From Novosphingobium profundi (GTDB lineage Bacteria > Pseudomonadota > Alphaproteobacteria > Sphingomonadales > Sphingomonadaceae), in the NCBI RefSeq assembly GCF_020524485.1, contig NZ_JAIVLF010000007.1, positions 62,001 through 126,000 of the forward strand: a stretch of DNA of 64,000 nt. The letters are read 5' to 3'. The notes beneath the pieces were generated by a model. The model had not been told where the DNA came from, made no database searches, and worked only from the letters and a program-made list of their open reading frames with translations. The number at the start of each line of letters is the position of its first letter. Within the stretch, counting starts at the first letter, position 1. Shown piece by piece: positions 26,261 to 36,757 of this stretch. A program made the translations under genes and the position numbers.

Positions 26261-26274
26261 GGTAGAGCGTTTCC

Positions 26275-27624
<1,350 letters not shown>

Positions 27625-27632
27625 GCGAAAGC

Positions 27633-28595
27633 ATGACCAAACCGATGAAATCCTACCTGGACTTCGAGAAGCCGATTGCCGAACTGGACACCCGCGTGGC
27701 CGAGCTGCGCGCGACCCAGGACGGCAGCAGCGACATCGACATCGAGGCCGAGATCGCCAAGCTCGCGGCCAAGAGCGAGGCCATGCTCGCCTCCACCTAC
27801 GGCAAGCTGACGCCCTGGCAGAAGACCCAGGTCGCCCGCCACCCGCTGCGCCCGCATTTCGTCGACTACGTGGAGATGGCCTTCACCGACTTCGTGCCGC
27901 TGGGCGGGGACCGCCTCTATGGTGAGGATTGCGCGATCCTGGGCGGCTTTGCCCGCCTCAATGGCCAGCGCGTCATGCTCATCGGCCACGAAAAGGGCAA
28001 CGACACGGCGAGCCGCGTCAAGCACAACTTCGGCATGGCCAAGCCCGAAGGCTACCGCAAGGCAATCCGCCTGATGGAGATGGCCTCCAAGTTCGGCCTG
28101 CCGGTCGTCACGCTTGTCGACACCGCAGGCGCCTTCCCCGGCATCGAGGCCGAGGAACGCGGCCAGGCCGAAGCCATCGCCCGCTCGACCGAGGCCTGCC
28201 TCGCGCTCGGCGTACCGATGGTCGCAGCCATCGTCGGCGAAGGCGGCTCGGGCGGCGCGGTCGCCATTGCCGCGGCCAACAAGGTGCTCATGCTCGAGCA
28301 TTCGGTCTACTCGGTGATTTCGCCCGAGGGCGCCTCCTCGATCCTGTGGCGCACGCCCGAAAAGGCCGCCGACGCGGCCACCGCCATGAAGGTAACGGCG
28401 CAGGACCTCCTCGAACTCAAGGTCATCGACGGCATCGTCGAGGAACCGCTGGGCGGCGCTCACCGCGATCCGGCCCAGACCGCGAAGGCTCTGGCCAGCG
28501 CTATCGAGAAAGAACTCGCCAAGCTGTCCAAGCTCGGCGCCGAGGCGCTCGTGCGCCAGCGCGAGGAACGCTTCCTCGCCATCGGCTCGCTCTGA
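27633..28595 (+). CDS. accA: Acetyl-CoA carboxylase carboxyltransferase subunit alpha
   Basis: A 320-residue partner of AccD. It begins with the helical N-terminus MKSYLDFEKPIAELDTRVAE typical of AccA and carries the crotonase-fold motifs GHEKGNDT, DTAGAFPGIEAEERGQAEAIA and GEGGSGGAVAIA that form the oxyanion holes. ATG 27633 comes 8 bp after accC; a frame reaching into accC is ignored. The gene ends 18 bp before the convergent kinase gene without an obvious terminator. Confidence 0.95.
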   Translation: MTKPMKSYLDFEKPIAELDTRVAELRATQDGSSDIDIEAEIAKLAAKSEAMLASTYGKLTPWQKTQVARHPLRPHFVDYVEMAFTDFVPLGGDRLYGEDCAILGGFARLNGQRVMLIGHEKGNDTASRVKHNFGMAKPEGYRKAIRLMEMASKFGLPVVTLVDTAGAFPGIEAEERGQAEAIARSTEACLALGVPMVAAIVGEGGSGGAVAIAAANKVLMLEHSVYSVISPEGASSILWRTPEKAADAATAMKVTAQDLLELKVIDGIVEEPLGGAHRDPAQTAKALASAIEKELAKLSKLGAEALVRQREERFLAIGSL

Positions 28596-28613
28596 GAGCG
28601 GATCTGAACTGAT

Positions 28614-29519
28614 CTACCCCGCGTGCCCGGGCCGCTGCGCAAGCGCCCGGGCCGCGATTTCGAGGGCCCCTGTCGGCCCCGCATCGTCTCCCAGCGCCGG
28701 CAGCACGATCCGCTGCGCCAGAACGGCGGGCGTCGCATCCTCCAGATAGCCGCACAGCAGATGCGGGACATGGTCGATTGCGCGTGCCAGCAGATGCCGC
28801 TGGCGATGGGTGCCCCCTCCCCCCACGATGATCCGCTGCGGCGCCAGTGTCAGCAGCAAGTGGACGAGCAGTTCGGCAAGATCCTGCGCGATCACCTCCC
28901 AGCGCGGATCGTGCGCGGGCACCTCGCCCGGATGGCAGCCCAGCCGCGCGGCGAGCGCAGGCCCGCTCAGCAGCCCCTCCACGCAGTCCCCGTGAAAACG
29001 GCAGGCGCCCGCAAAACCGTCCCCGCGCGCCCGGCGCAGGCGCAAATGCCCCAGTTCGGGATGCAGGCTGCCATGGACCGGATGCCCCTCGACCAGCACG
29101 CCGCCCCCGATCCCTGTGCCGATGGTGACATAGACAAGGCTGGTACAGCCCTTCCCCGCCCCATGCCGGTATTCGCCAAGCGCCGCGCCGTTGACGTCGG
29201 TGTCGAGTCCGACCGGGCAGCCCAGTTCCTGCGCAAAGGGCGCAAGCACCTCCGCCCCGCTCCACCCCGGCTTCGGGGTTGCCAGCATGCGTCCGAAATC
29301 GGCTGCGGCGCAATCGAGACGGATCGGGCCGAAGCTCGCAATCCCCAGCGCATCGAGCGCCCGCACGTCCTGCCAACCGGACAGAACCTCAAGCGCCTCT
29401 TCCAGAGTGGCTTCGGGATCGCGGGTCGCGAACTCGACGCGCTCGTCGATCCGCCCAGGCTGTCCCAGCACAACGACCGTCTTGGTCCCGCCCAGTTCGA
29501 TTCCCGCCAACCTGTGCAC
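28614..29519 (-). CDS. ROK-family sugar kinase, probable fructokinase
   Basis: A 301-residue ROK kinase. It opens with the ATP-binding AGIELGGTKTVVVLG, has the catalytic Asp in GLDTDVNGAALGEYRHG, and carries the ROK zinc site (HPELGHLRLRR, then CRFHGDCVEGL). Bacterial relatives with this zinc pattern phosphorylate fructose or mannose. I start at GTG 29519 because a perfect AGGAAGG lies 8 bp upstream and the ROK core begins at once; a longer frame to 29585 lacks a ribosome site. It is divergent from a sugar MFS transporter and a LacI regulator, fitting a sucrose- or other disaccharide-utilisation unit. Confidence 0.82.
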   Translation of the reverse strand: MHRLAGIELGGTKTVVVLGQPGRIDERVEFATRDPEATLEEALEVLSGWQDVRALDALGIASFGPIRLDCAAADFGRMLATPKPGWSGAEVLAPFAQELGCPVGLDTDVNGAALGEYRHGAGKGCTSLVYVTIGTGIGGGVLVEGHPVHGSLHPELGHLRLRRARGDGFAGACRFHGDCVEGLLSGPALAARLGCHPGEVPAHDPRWEVIAQDLAELLVHLLLTLAPQRIIVGGGGTHRQRHLLARAIDHVPHLLCGYLEDATPAVLAQRIVLPALGDDAGPTGALEIAARALAQRPGHAG

Positions 29520-29669
29520 GCGCCTTTTCCTTCCTGAACCGCCTCCGCCGCCCTGTGCGATTGGCTCGTAATCGGAGCCAAACACGTAGCTCTACGGAGC
29601 CTCGCCCGCACCAGACCTTGGTAGGCAATAACGATTGTAGCCATCGCACAGGCCGCGAGGGGAAGCAAA
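29520..29669. promoter_or_regulatory. Divergent promoter region of the sugar locus
   Basis: 150 bp between the kinase and sugar transporter starts. It holds a perfect palindrome CGTAG-CT-CTACG at 29585-29596, a CAAT-AACG-ATTG inverted repeat further right, and a direct repeat CGGAGCC (29573-29579 and 29595-29601) spaced 22 bp, or two helical turns. Any of these could be the target of the LacI-family regulator encoded two genes downstream; this is inference. Confidence 0.4.
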
Positions 29670-31082
29670 ATGCGGGCAGGGCCACCACACGGGCCAGGCA
29701 GATCGTTTCAAGGTCCGGCGCGGCCCGATGGCCGTGCGATGGCCGACAGCGCGAGCGGGGCCCAGGGAAAGACCCGGCTTTCGCTTGCCCGTATCGTCGA
29801 ACTGAACCTGGGCTTCTTCGGCCTGCAACTGAGTTTCGGCCTGCTGGTCGCCAACACCTCGCCCATCTTCCGCAGTCTCGGCGCCGAGGGAGGCGAGCTC
29901 CCGCTCCTGTGGATCGCGGGCCCCGTGACCGGAATGCTCGTCCAGCCCCTCGTCGGCGCGCTCAGCGACCGGACCACCTCGCGCTTCGGACGGCGAACGC
30001 CCTTTCTGGCGGCGGGCAGCGTGCTCGCCGCGGCCAGCCTGCTCGCCATGCCGCTAGCCCCAGCACTCTGGGTCGCGGTCGCCCTTCTCTGGGTGCTCGA
30101 CACGGCCAACAACCTGGTGCTCGAACCCTACCGCTCAACCGTCGCCGACCGCCTGCCTCCCGACCAGCTGCCGCGCGGCTTCCTCGTCCAGAGCGCCTTT
30201 ACCGGCGCCGCGCAGACGCTGGCCTACCTCCTGCCCTGGGCGCTCGCCGCGCTCATCGACCACCGGCTTGTCGATGCCAACGGCGTGCCGCTGACCGTGC
30301 GCATCGCCTTTGGCGCAGGCGCGGTGATAACGCTCTCCACGATCCTCTACTCGCTGCTGCGCGTGCCCGAACCCAGCCTCTCCCCCAACGAACGTGAGGC
30401 GCTGGTTCGGCTGCCCCGCCGCCCGCTCCTTGCCGAAATCTGGACGGCGCTGCGCACCATGCCCGCGCCCATGCGCCGCCTGGCGCTTCCCATGCTGTGC
30501 CAGTGGTACGCGATGTTCGTGTTCTGGCAGTTCTGGCTCGACGCCATCGCGCGCCGCCTCATGGGCACCCACGACCCGGCTTCGGACGCCTACCGCGAGG
30601 CAATCCTGCTCACCCAGCAGTTGGGCACGCTCTACAACGCCATCGCCTTTGCCGCCGCGCTCGCCCTGATCCCCCTCCTGCGGCGCTGGCCGATCCGCCC
30701 CGTCCATGCGAGCTGCCTTGCCCTGAGCGGCCTCTCCATGCTCCTTCTGGCCCGTGCCGGATCGGTGACCTCGCTGGCGCTCGCCATGGTCGGCATCGGG
30801 ATCGGCTGGGCCGCCCTCATGGGCAACAACCACGCCCTGCTCGCACGCTGCCTGCCAGCGCACCGGATCGGCATCTACATGGGCCTGTTCAACCTCTTCA
30901 TCGTGGTCCCCATGCTCGCCGAGACCGTGACCATGCCGCTACTCTACCGCCACCTGCTGGGCAGCGAACCATCGCAAGCGATTGTAATGGCGGGATTCAT
31001 CATGATGGCCGGAGGCTTAACCATTTTTCTATCGGGGAACCCCAGCGTTTCCGCCTTTTTGCGACAGAATCGCAAGAAATAG
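29670..31082 (+). CDS. MFS sugar transporter, GPH/SLC45-like
   Basis: A 470-residue inner-membrane transporter resembling sucrose/maltose carriers of alpha-proteobacteria. It has LSLARIVELNLGFFGLQLSFGLLVANTSPIF in the first helix, the GALSDRTTSRFGRRTPFLAAG loop typical of the GPH/SLC45 branch, and about 12 membrane segments. GAGGGGA just upstream supports the ATG at 29670; ATG 29739, nearer the first helix, is the alternative and would remove a low-complexity lead. It precedes the LacI regulator by 40 bp and is divergent from the ROK kinase, so uptake, phosphorylation and control of one sugar are likely grouped here. Confidence 0.82.
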   Translation: MRAGPPHGPGRSFQGPARPDGRAMADSASGAQGKTRLSLARIVELNLGFFGLQLSFGLLVANTSPIFRSLGAEGGELPLLWIAGPVTGMLVQPLVGALSDRTTSRFGRRTPFLAAGSVLAAASLLAMPLAPALWVAVALLWVLDTANNLVLEPYRSTVADRLPPDQLPRGFLVQSAFTGAAQTLAYLLPWALAALIDHRLVDANGVPLTVRIAFGAGAVITLSTILYSLLRVPEPSLSPNEREALVRLPRRPLLAEIWTALRTMPAPMRRLALPMLCQWYAMFVFWQFWLDAIARRLMGTHDPASDAYREAILLTQQLGTLYNAIAFAAALALIPLLRRWPIRPVHASCLALSGLSMLLLARAGSVTSLALAMVGIGIGWAALMGNNHALLARCLPAHRIGIYMGLFNLFIVVPMLAETVTMPLLYRHLLGSEPSQAIVMAGFIMMAGGLTIFLSGNPSVSAFLRQNRKK

Positions 31083-31121
31083 CGTCGCGTATCTATCCGA
31101 CTGACCAATAGGGTGCTACAA

Positions 31122-32198
31122 ATGCCCACGATGGTGGAAAAATTGAGGAACGAGGCCGAGGCGGATTCTTCCGAACTCGCCCTCACGGAAGAGATCGAGG
31201 TGCGCACTCTCGCCGACCTCGCTCGCCTGGCGGGCGTTTCGGCGGGCACGGTGTCGCGGGCGCTGGCCGGCAAGGCGCTGGTCAATGCCGAGACTCGTGA
31301 GCGGATCCAGGCGCTGGCCCGCAAGCACGGGTTCCGGCCCAACCAGATGGCCAGCAAGCTGCGCTCGCGCCGCACCGGTGTCATCGGGGTGGTCATTCCC
31401 CTGGGGCACGACAAGCGCCAGCATATTTCGGACCCCTTCTTCCTGACTCTGCTGGGCGCCCTTGCCGACGAACTGACCGAGAGCGGCTATGACCTCATGC
31501 TCAGCCGCGCGATCCCCGACCAGACGAGCGACTGGCTGGAGCGCATGACCGGTTCGGGCATGGTCGATGGGGTCATCGTGATCGGCCAGTCCAACCAGTT
31601 CGAGACGATCGAGCGGGTGGCCCGCCACTACCCGGCCATGGTCGTCTGGGGCCATCACCGCGAAGGGCAGATCCACTGCTCGGTGGGCAGCGACAACTTC
31701 GAGGGAGGACGCCTCGCCGCCGAGCACCTGATCAAGAGCGGCGCGCGTCGTCTCGCGTTCCTGGGCAGCACGGTCGGCATCGAGATCGCCAAGCGCTTCG
31801 AGGGCACGCTGTCCGCTGCGCGCGCGGCGGGCCTCACCGTCACCCATCTCCCGGTCCACATGGCCCACGAACAGGTCTTTGAAGAAGTCTCTTCCGCGCT
31901 CGGTTATGGTAGCGGTATCGAATTCGATGGCATCGTGGCTGCCTCGGACCTCATCGCGATGTCGGCCCTGCGCGTCCTGTTCGAAAACGGGCACCAGGTT
32001 CCCGCCGAGGTGCAGGTGATAGGCTTCGACGACCTCCCGCTCGCCGCGCAGACCTTCCCACCGCTTTCCACCCTGCGCCAGGAGATACAGACCGGCGCAC
32101 ACCTCATGGTGGAGAAGCTCAAGGCACGGATCGCGGGTCAACCGGCGCCAAGCGAGGTCATGGCCCCCACGCTCATCCTCCGGGATTCTACGCGTTAG
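31122..32198 (+). CDS. LacI-family transcriptional regulator
   Basis: A 358-residue repressor-type regulator. After an unusual acidic N-terminal lead of about 27 residues comes the LacI helix-turn-helix and hinge (TLADLARLAGVSAGTVSRAL ... GFRPNQMASKLRS), then the periplasmic-binding-protein-like sensor domain (TGVIGVVIPLG ... VQVIGFDDLPLA, STLRQEIQTGAHLMVEKL). The ATG at 31122 follows ATAGGG; a GTG at 31113 is also possible. Its place behind the sugar transporter suggests it senses that sugar or a derivative. A terminator is not obvious downstream. Confidence 0.85.
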   Translation: MPTMVEKLRNEAEADSSELALTEEIEVRTLADLARLAGVSAGTVSRALAGKALVNAETRERIQALARKHGFRPNQMASKLRSRRTGVIGVVIPLGHDKRQHISDPFFLTLLGALADELTESGYDLMLSRAIPDQTSDWLERMTGSGMVDGVIVIGQSNQFETIERVARHYPAMVVWGHHREGQIHCSVGSDNFEGGRLAAEHLIKSGARRLAFLGSTVGIEIAKRFEGTLSAARAAGLTVTHLPVHMAHEQVFEEVSSALGYGSGIEFDGIVAASDLIAMSALRVLFENGHQVPAEVQVIGFDDLPLAAQTFPPLSTLRQEIQTGAHLMVEKLKARIAGQPAPSEVMAPTLILRDSTR

Positions 32199-32418
32199 TT
32201 TGTAGAGCAAGTCTCGACGCCCCATTTTCGGGCCGCGCTCACCGTTCGGCGTGTCTTCCCGGCATCGCTTCGCGGTAATCTCGTCCGCAAGGGCAGACCA
32301 TGCCTTCCGGTGTCGGGCGCCCCACGCTAGACAGCCTTGAGCAGGCGCCGCCCCGGATGGGCTCGACGCCGCACGGACCCCATGAGCAGGAATTGCCAAG
32401 ACCCATGTTCGACGTCGC

Positions 32419-34131
32419 ATGCTGATCGGGATTGACCTCGGGACGACCAACAGCGCGGCAGCGATCTGGCAGGACGGGACGGCTCGGCTGATCCCGGCAG
32501 GCGCCGATGGCGCGCTGCTGACCCCGTCGGCGGTAAGCTGTGACGCGGCGGGCGCGACCTGGGTGGGGACGCCCGCGCGCGACCGCCGGGCAGCCCATCC
32601 CGCCGACACCGCCACCAGCTTCAAGCGCGCCATGGGCACCAACACCCTGTTCCACCTTGCGGGCCGCGAATTTCGGGCTGAGGACCTCTCCGCGCTGGTC
32701 CTGCGCGCGCTTGTCGAGGATATCGCCGCCGAGACCGGCACCCGCCCCACCGAGGCGGTCATCACCGTGCCCGCCTACTTCAACGACCGCCAGCGCAAGG
32801 CCACGCGTCAGGCGGGCGAGCTGGCCGGGCTCACCGTACGCCGCCTGATCAATGAACCGACTGCCGCCGCGCTTGCCTTCGGCCTTCAGGACAAGGGCGA
32901 CCGCGAGCCTTTTCTCGTCTTTGACTTGGGCGGGGGCACCTTCGATGTCTCCATTGTCGAGATGTTCGAGGGCATCGTGGAAGTGCGCGCCTCAGCGGGC
33001 GACAACCGCCTGGGCGGGGATGACTTCGACCGCGCGCTGATCGCGCTCGCCGCCCCGCGCCTCGATCCCGACGGACGCCTTGCCGCCCTCCCCGAGACAC
33101 GGCGCGAGGCGCTCCTCGCCCGCGCCGCCGAGCGCTGCCGCAAGGCGCTTTCCAGCGCCGCTAAGGCCGAATTCACCGTCACGCTCGATGCCAAGACGCA
33201 GCTCTCCCTCCCTATCGGACAGGACGAGTTCGAGGCCGCCTGCGGCCCGCTCCTCGACCGGCTGCGCGATCCCATCGTGCGTGCGCTCCGCGACAGCGAC
33301 ATCGCCGCACACGACCTCTCCGAGATCGTGCTGGTGGGCGGGGCGACCCGCATGCCCGCCGTGCGCAAGGCGATCACCCGCCTCTTTGGCCGTTTCCCCA
33401 ACGCCGCCGTCCACCCCGACCACGCGGTGGCGCTTGGCGCGGCGATCCAGGCGGGCCTGGCCGCACGCGATGCCGCCCTCGACGAGGTGCGGATCACGGA
33501 CGTTTGCCCCTACACGCTGGGTGTCGAAGTGGCCGAGCCCAGCCCCAATGGCGGTCTCCTGAAGGGCCTGTTCTCCCCCATCATCGAGCGCAACACGCCC
33601 GTACCCGTAAGCCGCGTGCAGTCCTACTCCACGCTGTCGGACGGGCAGAAGCAGATCGAGTTCGGCATCTACCAGGGCGAGGCGCGCGAGGTCGCGCGCA
33701 ACATTCGCCTGGGCGAAATCCGCATTCCCGTGCCCGCGCGCCCGGCGGGCGAAGTCGATGTCGACGTGCGCTTTTCCTACGACAGCTCAGGTCTTCTCGA
33801 AGTGGACCTGCACATCCCCCTCGACGACAGCCGCCACAACCTCGTCATCCTGGATGAGGAAGATCGCGAGGGGCCCGAGAGCCTGGCCGCCCGGCGCGAG
33901 GCGCTCGCCGCGCTGAAGTTCCACCCCCGCGAAGACGCGGCCAACATGGCGCTGCTCGCGCGCGCCGAACGCTGCTACGAAGACCATATCGGGCCCGTCC
34001 GCCAGAATCTGGGCCGCGCGATCAGCCGGTTCACCGGTATCCTCGACACCCAGGAACCCCGACTGATCGCCGAGGCCAGAGACCGGCTCAGCGCGCAGCT
34101 TGACGCCATCGAGGGCAGTGCCCCGCTATGA
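32419..34131 (+). CDS. hscC: Hsp70-family chaperone, HscC type
   Basis: A 570-residue Hsp70, shorter than DnaK. The nucleotide-binding domain is intact: IGIDLGTTNSAAAIW, ITVPAYFNDRQRKATRQAGELAG, NEPTAAALAFG, FDLGGGTFDVSI and LVGGATRMP. The substrate-binding part is present but the helical lid ends early, as in the HscC group, whose clients are not well known. The start at ATG 32419 is the first conserved residue. The stop overlaps the next ATG by 4 bp, coupling it to a J-like membrane protein; E. coli hscC also sits near J-protein genes. About 220 bp upstream carry no gene. Confidence 0.88.
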   Translation: MLIGIDLGTTNSAAAIWQDGTARLIPAGADGALLTPSAVSCDAAGATWVGTPARDRRAAHPADTATSFKRAMGTNTLFHLAGREFRAEDLSALVLRALVEDIAAETGTRPTEAVITVPAYFNDRQRKATRQAGELAGLTVRRLINEPTAAALAFGLQDKGDREPFLVFDLGGGTFDVSIVEMFEGIVEVRASAGDNRLGGDDFDRALIALAAPRLDPDGRLAALPETRREALLARAAERCRKALSSAAKAEFTVTLDAKTQLSLPIGQDEFEAACGPLLDRLRDPIVRALRDSDIAAHDLSEIVLVGGATRMPAVRKAITRLFGRFPNAAVHPDHAVALGAAIQAGLAARDAALDEVRITDVCPYTLGVEVAEPSPNGGLLKGLFSPIIERNTPVPVSRVQSYSTLSDGQKQIEFGIYQGEAREVARNIRLGEIRIPVPARPAGEVDVDVRFSYDSSGLLEVDLHIPLDDSRHNLVILDEEDREGPESLAARREALAALKFHPREDAANMALLARAERCYEDHIGPVRQNLGRAISRFTGILDTQEPRLIAEARDRLSAQLDAIEGSAPL

Positions 34132-35912
34132 GCGAGACCTTCCCCTGGTCGGTGCTGGGCATCGCCCCGACCAGCGACCGCAAGGCGATCCGCAAGGCCT
34201 ATGCCGCCGCCGTCAAGGCCATGGACATTGACGCCGAGGTCGACGCCTATGCACACCTTCGCAGCGCGCGCGACCAGGCGCTGGCGCTGGCCAGGGAAAC
34301 GCCCGTGGACGCCGTTTCGCCGCTGGCCTTGCGCGACGTGTCCGAAGACGGTGGGGATCCGCTGCCGGGGGATGAGGGCGCTTCCTCGTCCAGCTCGGGG
34401 TTCTGGCCGCTGGCCGCCCCGCGCCTGCTGCGCCCGCTGGGCGAAGGCTCGGTCCGCACCGCACCTCAAACGCCCGAGCCTGCCCCAGGGCGCCCTTGCT
34501 TCGAGACGATCTTTCCCGACGCCCCGGCCGACACGCCGATTGCCGCCACGCTGGAGCTTGGCCCGCACCAAAGCCTCGCGGCGCCCACCCTTTCCGGTTA
34601 CGGAGAGATCGAGGCCGCGCTGGGTCTGATCCCGGGACAGACTGCTTGCGAACGGCTCGAGGCCGTGCTCACCGAAAGCGACGATGCCGAACTGGCCGAG
34701 GCCGAACGCATCGTCGCACTGCGCGCGCTGCAGGCCGCGATCGGTGAAGCCCGTTCGGAAGGGATCGACCGGCAGGAGCAGGTTGAAGACTGGCTGGCGG
34801 GTCTTCTCGCCACCCACTGGCCGCGCTCGGCTCCGCTGCTCGAAACGGCAACGCAGGCATTTGGCTGGCACGAGGAGTGGCATCGCTTCGATGCGCGTCC
34901 TGCCGTGCGCTTCATCGGCGCGCGCCTTCGCGGTGCGCGTTTCCGGGCCCGCGTGGAAGACCCCGGGCACCGCTACCACGCCGCCTGGCGCGAGCTGAAC
35001 CGCAAGGGGCCCGCCGGCCCCTTCCGCTGGCTGCGCGCCTCGCGCGATGATGTGCAATTCGTGCTTTCGGGCCTGCGCGCAAATTTCGCGCACCTGGAAG
35101 ACGAGCTGGACCCGCGCCGGATCGCCTCGTGGAACCGCCCGGTAATCTGGCCACGCGTGGTCCTGGGCCTGTGCTGGCTCGCGCTTCTTGCCAATCTGCT
35201 GGGCCTGTCCTGGCCTTTCGTATCCCCGGCCTACGAGCTGCCCGATGGCACCCAGATCGAGCTTGCCGAGGACGGTCCGGGCCCCACGCTTTTTGGCGAA
35301 TACCTCGAGACCGCGGTGGCCGAGAGCCTGGGACAGGGCCATGACTTGGCCTGGCTCTGGGACCGGGACGCCGAACTGGCCCGGCGCATCGTCGCGCAAG
35401 TGCGCGCCAGCCTGGACAGCGGAGGCGGCGCGGAGGGGGCCACCCGCGCGGCCGTCAACCTTGTGCGCGCAGCGACTCACGCAAAGGGCCACACCCTGAG
35501 CGGAGAGGCGCGCGAGGCCGCCATGCGCCTGCGCCTCGATCAGTTGCGCGCCGCCCGCGAGATGGCCCCGGCCACCTGCCTCACCCTGCTCCACGACGGG
35601 CAATTGCCCCAACAGGCGTCGGCTTTTCCCGAGCCGCTGCGGGCGCGCGAGCGTGCCGCGGCCGCGCGCCTTGCCGAAACCCCGCTCCCACCCGAGAACC
35701 CGGGCGAGGAGGATACCTCGGTTCCCATTCCCGGCGCTCTCATCGACGCGATCATCGCGCGCACGGGCCTTCCCGACGCGGCCGTGCGCGAGGCCCTGCA
35801 GAACGAGGGCGAGGATGCGCCCCGATGCGACGTGGCGATTGCGCTTCTGGCGGCGGCACTGGACTGGGACGGCGAACCCGCCACCCGCGAGGCGATCCTG
35901 CGCGCGCTCTGA
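34128..35912 (+). CDS. J-domain-like membrane protein without HPD, HscC partner
   Basis: A 594-residue protein coupled to hscC by an ATGA overlap. Its first 50 residues follow the J-domain pattern (WSVLGIAPTSDRKAIRKAYAAAVKAM ... YAHLRSARDQAL), but the HPD tripeptide that stimulates Hsp70 ATPase is replaced by about MDIDAE. A long linker and a helical middle part follow, then one membrane helix near residues 343-366 (VVLGLCWLALLANLLGLSWP) and a C-terminal soluble domain of about 220 residues. Together with the chaperone it may form a membrane-located folding or quality-control unit. I do not recognise the C-terminal domains. A perfect 10-bp hairpin follows the stop. Confidence 0.68.
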   Translation: MSETFPWSVLGIAPTSDRKAIRKAYAAAVKAMDIDAEVDAYAHLRSARDQALALARETPVDAVSPLALRDVSEDGGDPLPGDEGASSSSSGFWPLAAPRLLRPLGEGSVRTAPQTPEPAPGRPCFETIFPDAPADTPIAATLELGPHQSLAAPTLSGYGEIEAALGLIPGQTACERLEAVLTESDDAELAEAERIVALRALQAAIGEARSEGIDRQEQVEDWLAGLLATHWPRSAPLLETATQAFGWHEEWHRFDARPAVRFIGARLRGARFRARVEDPGHRYHAAWRELNRKGPAGPFRWLRASRDDVQFVLSGLRANFAHLEDELDPRRIASWNRPVIWPRVVLGLCWLALLANLLGLSWPFVSPAYELPDGTQIELAEDGPGPTLFGEYLETAVAESLGQGHDLAWLWDRDAELARRIVAQVRASLDSGGGAEGATRAAVNLVRAATHAKGHTLSGEAREAAMRLRLDQLRAAREMAPATCLTLLHDGQLPQQASAFPEPLRARERAAAARLAETPLPPENPGEEDTSVPIPGALIDAIIARTGLPDAAVREALQNEGEDAPRCDVAIALLAAALDWDGEPATREAILRAL

Positions 35913-35938
35913 TCTGGCCCAAGGTTCCGGGCCAGATC
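35911..35938 (+). terminator. Perfect hairpin after the hscC operon
   Basis: GATCTGGCCC (35911-35920) and GGGCCAGATC (35929-35938) form a perfect 10-bp stem with an 8-nt loop, starting inside the stop codon of the J-like gene. No T-run follows, so termination would need Rho or the stem mainly protects the mRNA end. Confidence 0.5.
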
Positions 35939-36031
35939 CACGGCGCCGGAACACCTGTCGGGAACGCACCGGCTCGTTTTCACGTTCCCTCCCCATAGCC
36001 GCGCCGCGCGGCCGCAAGCGGGAGAGTGGAC

Positions 36032-36751
36032 GTGACACCATCGCCGAGACCGCCGGAACGGGAGCCCCCCCGCGAAGCCCGCCCCTATGCGCTCTCGCTC
36101 GCTCTGCCCGCGACCTGCCTGCTGGCGCTTGCCGGAGCGGCCGTTTTCACCTTCCGCTCCAGCGCTACGGCGCAGGACCTGCCGCCCCCACCGCGTGAGG
36201 CGGGCCCGGTCCCCAGCGGCCTCCAGACCGCGGTCTTCGCCGGCGGCTGCTTCTGGGGCGTGGAAGCCGTGTTCGAACATGTAAAAGGCGTGCGCACAGT
36301 CACCTCGGGCTATGCGGGGGGCACCCGCGCGGACGCCAAATACCGCCGCGTCGCCAGTGAGAAGACCGGGCACGCCGAAGCCGTGCGCATCGTCTACGAC
36401 CCCGAGGAAGTGCGCTATGGCCAGCTCCTCCACGTCTTTTTTGCCGTCGCCCACGACCCCACGCAGCTCAACCGCCAGACACCCGATGTCGGGCGCAGCT
36501 ACCGCTCGGCGATCTTTCCCCAGACCCCGCTGCAGCGGCAGATGGCGCGCAGCTACATCGCCCAGCTCGACAGCGCGGGCACGTTCGGACGCAAGATCGC
36601 CACGAAGCTGGAACAGGGCGCGTTCTACAAGGCCGAGGACGTCCACCAGGACTTTGCCCGCAAGAACCCGCGCAACGCCTATATCGTGCGTTGGGACAAA
36701 CCCAAGGTGGCCCGGCTCAAGCGCGAATTTCCCGCACTCTACACGCGCTGA
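36032..36751 (+). CDS. msrA: Peptide-methionine (S)-S-oxide reductase, membrane-anchored
   Basis: A 239-residue MsrA that repairs oxidised methionine. The catalytic Cys73 is in the family motif GGCFWGVE, followed by TSGYAGG, HAEAV and the conserved tail (KAEDVHQDF). Unlike cytoplasmic MsrA, it has about 65 extra N-terminal residues with one hydrophobic helix (ALSLALPATCLLALAGAAVF), so the enzyme is probably held in the periplasm by a membrane anchor. I chose GTG 36032, 7 bp behind GGGAGAG; GTG 36026 is the alternative. It converges with a flavoprotein gene, 6 bp between stops. Confidence 0.88.
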   Translation: MTPSPRPPEREPPREARPYALSLALPATCLLALAGAAVFTFRSSATAQDLPPPPREAGPVPSGLQTAVFAGGCFWGVEAVFEHVKGVRTVTSGYAGGTRADAKYRRVASEKTGHAEAVRIVYDPEEVRYGQLLHVFFAVAHDPTQLNRQTPDVGRSYRSAIFPQTPLQRQMARSYIAQLDSAGTFGRKIATKLEQGAFYKAEDVHQDFARKNPRNAYIVRWDKPKVARLKREFPALYTR

Positions 36752-36757
36752 AGCCGC

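Noticed and set aside
33975..36041. Long minus-strand frame opposite the J-like gene
   Set aside because: Arg/Gly-rich shadow without motifs; the plus-strand frame is coupled to hscC by an ATGA overlap and contains a J-like domain and membrane helix.
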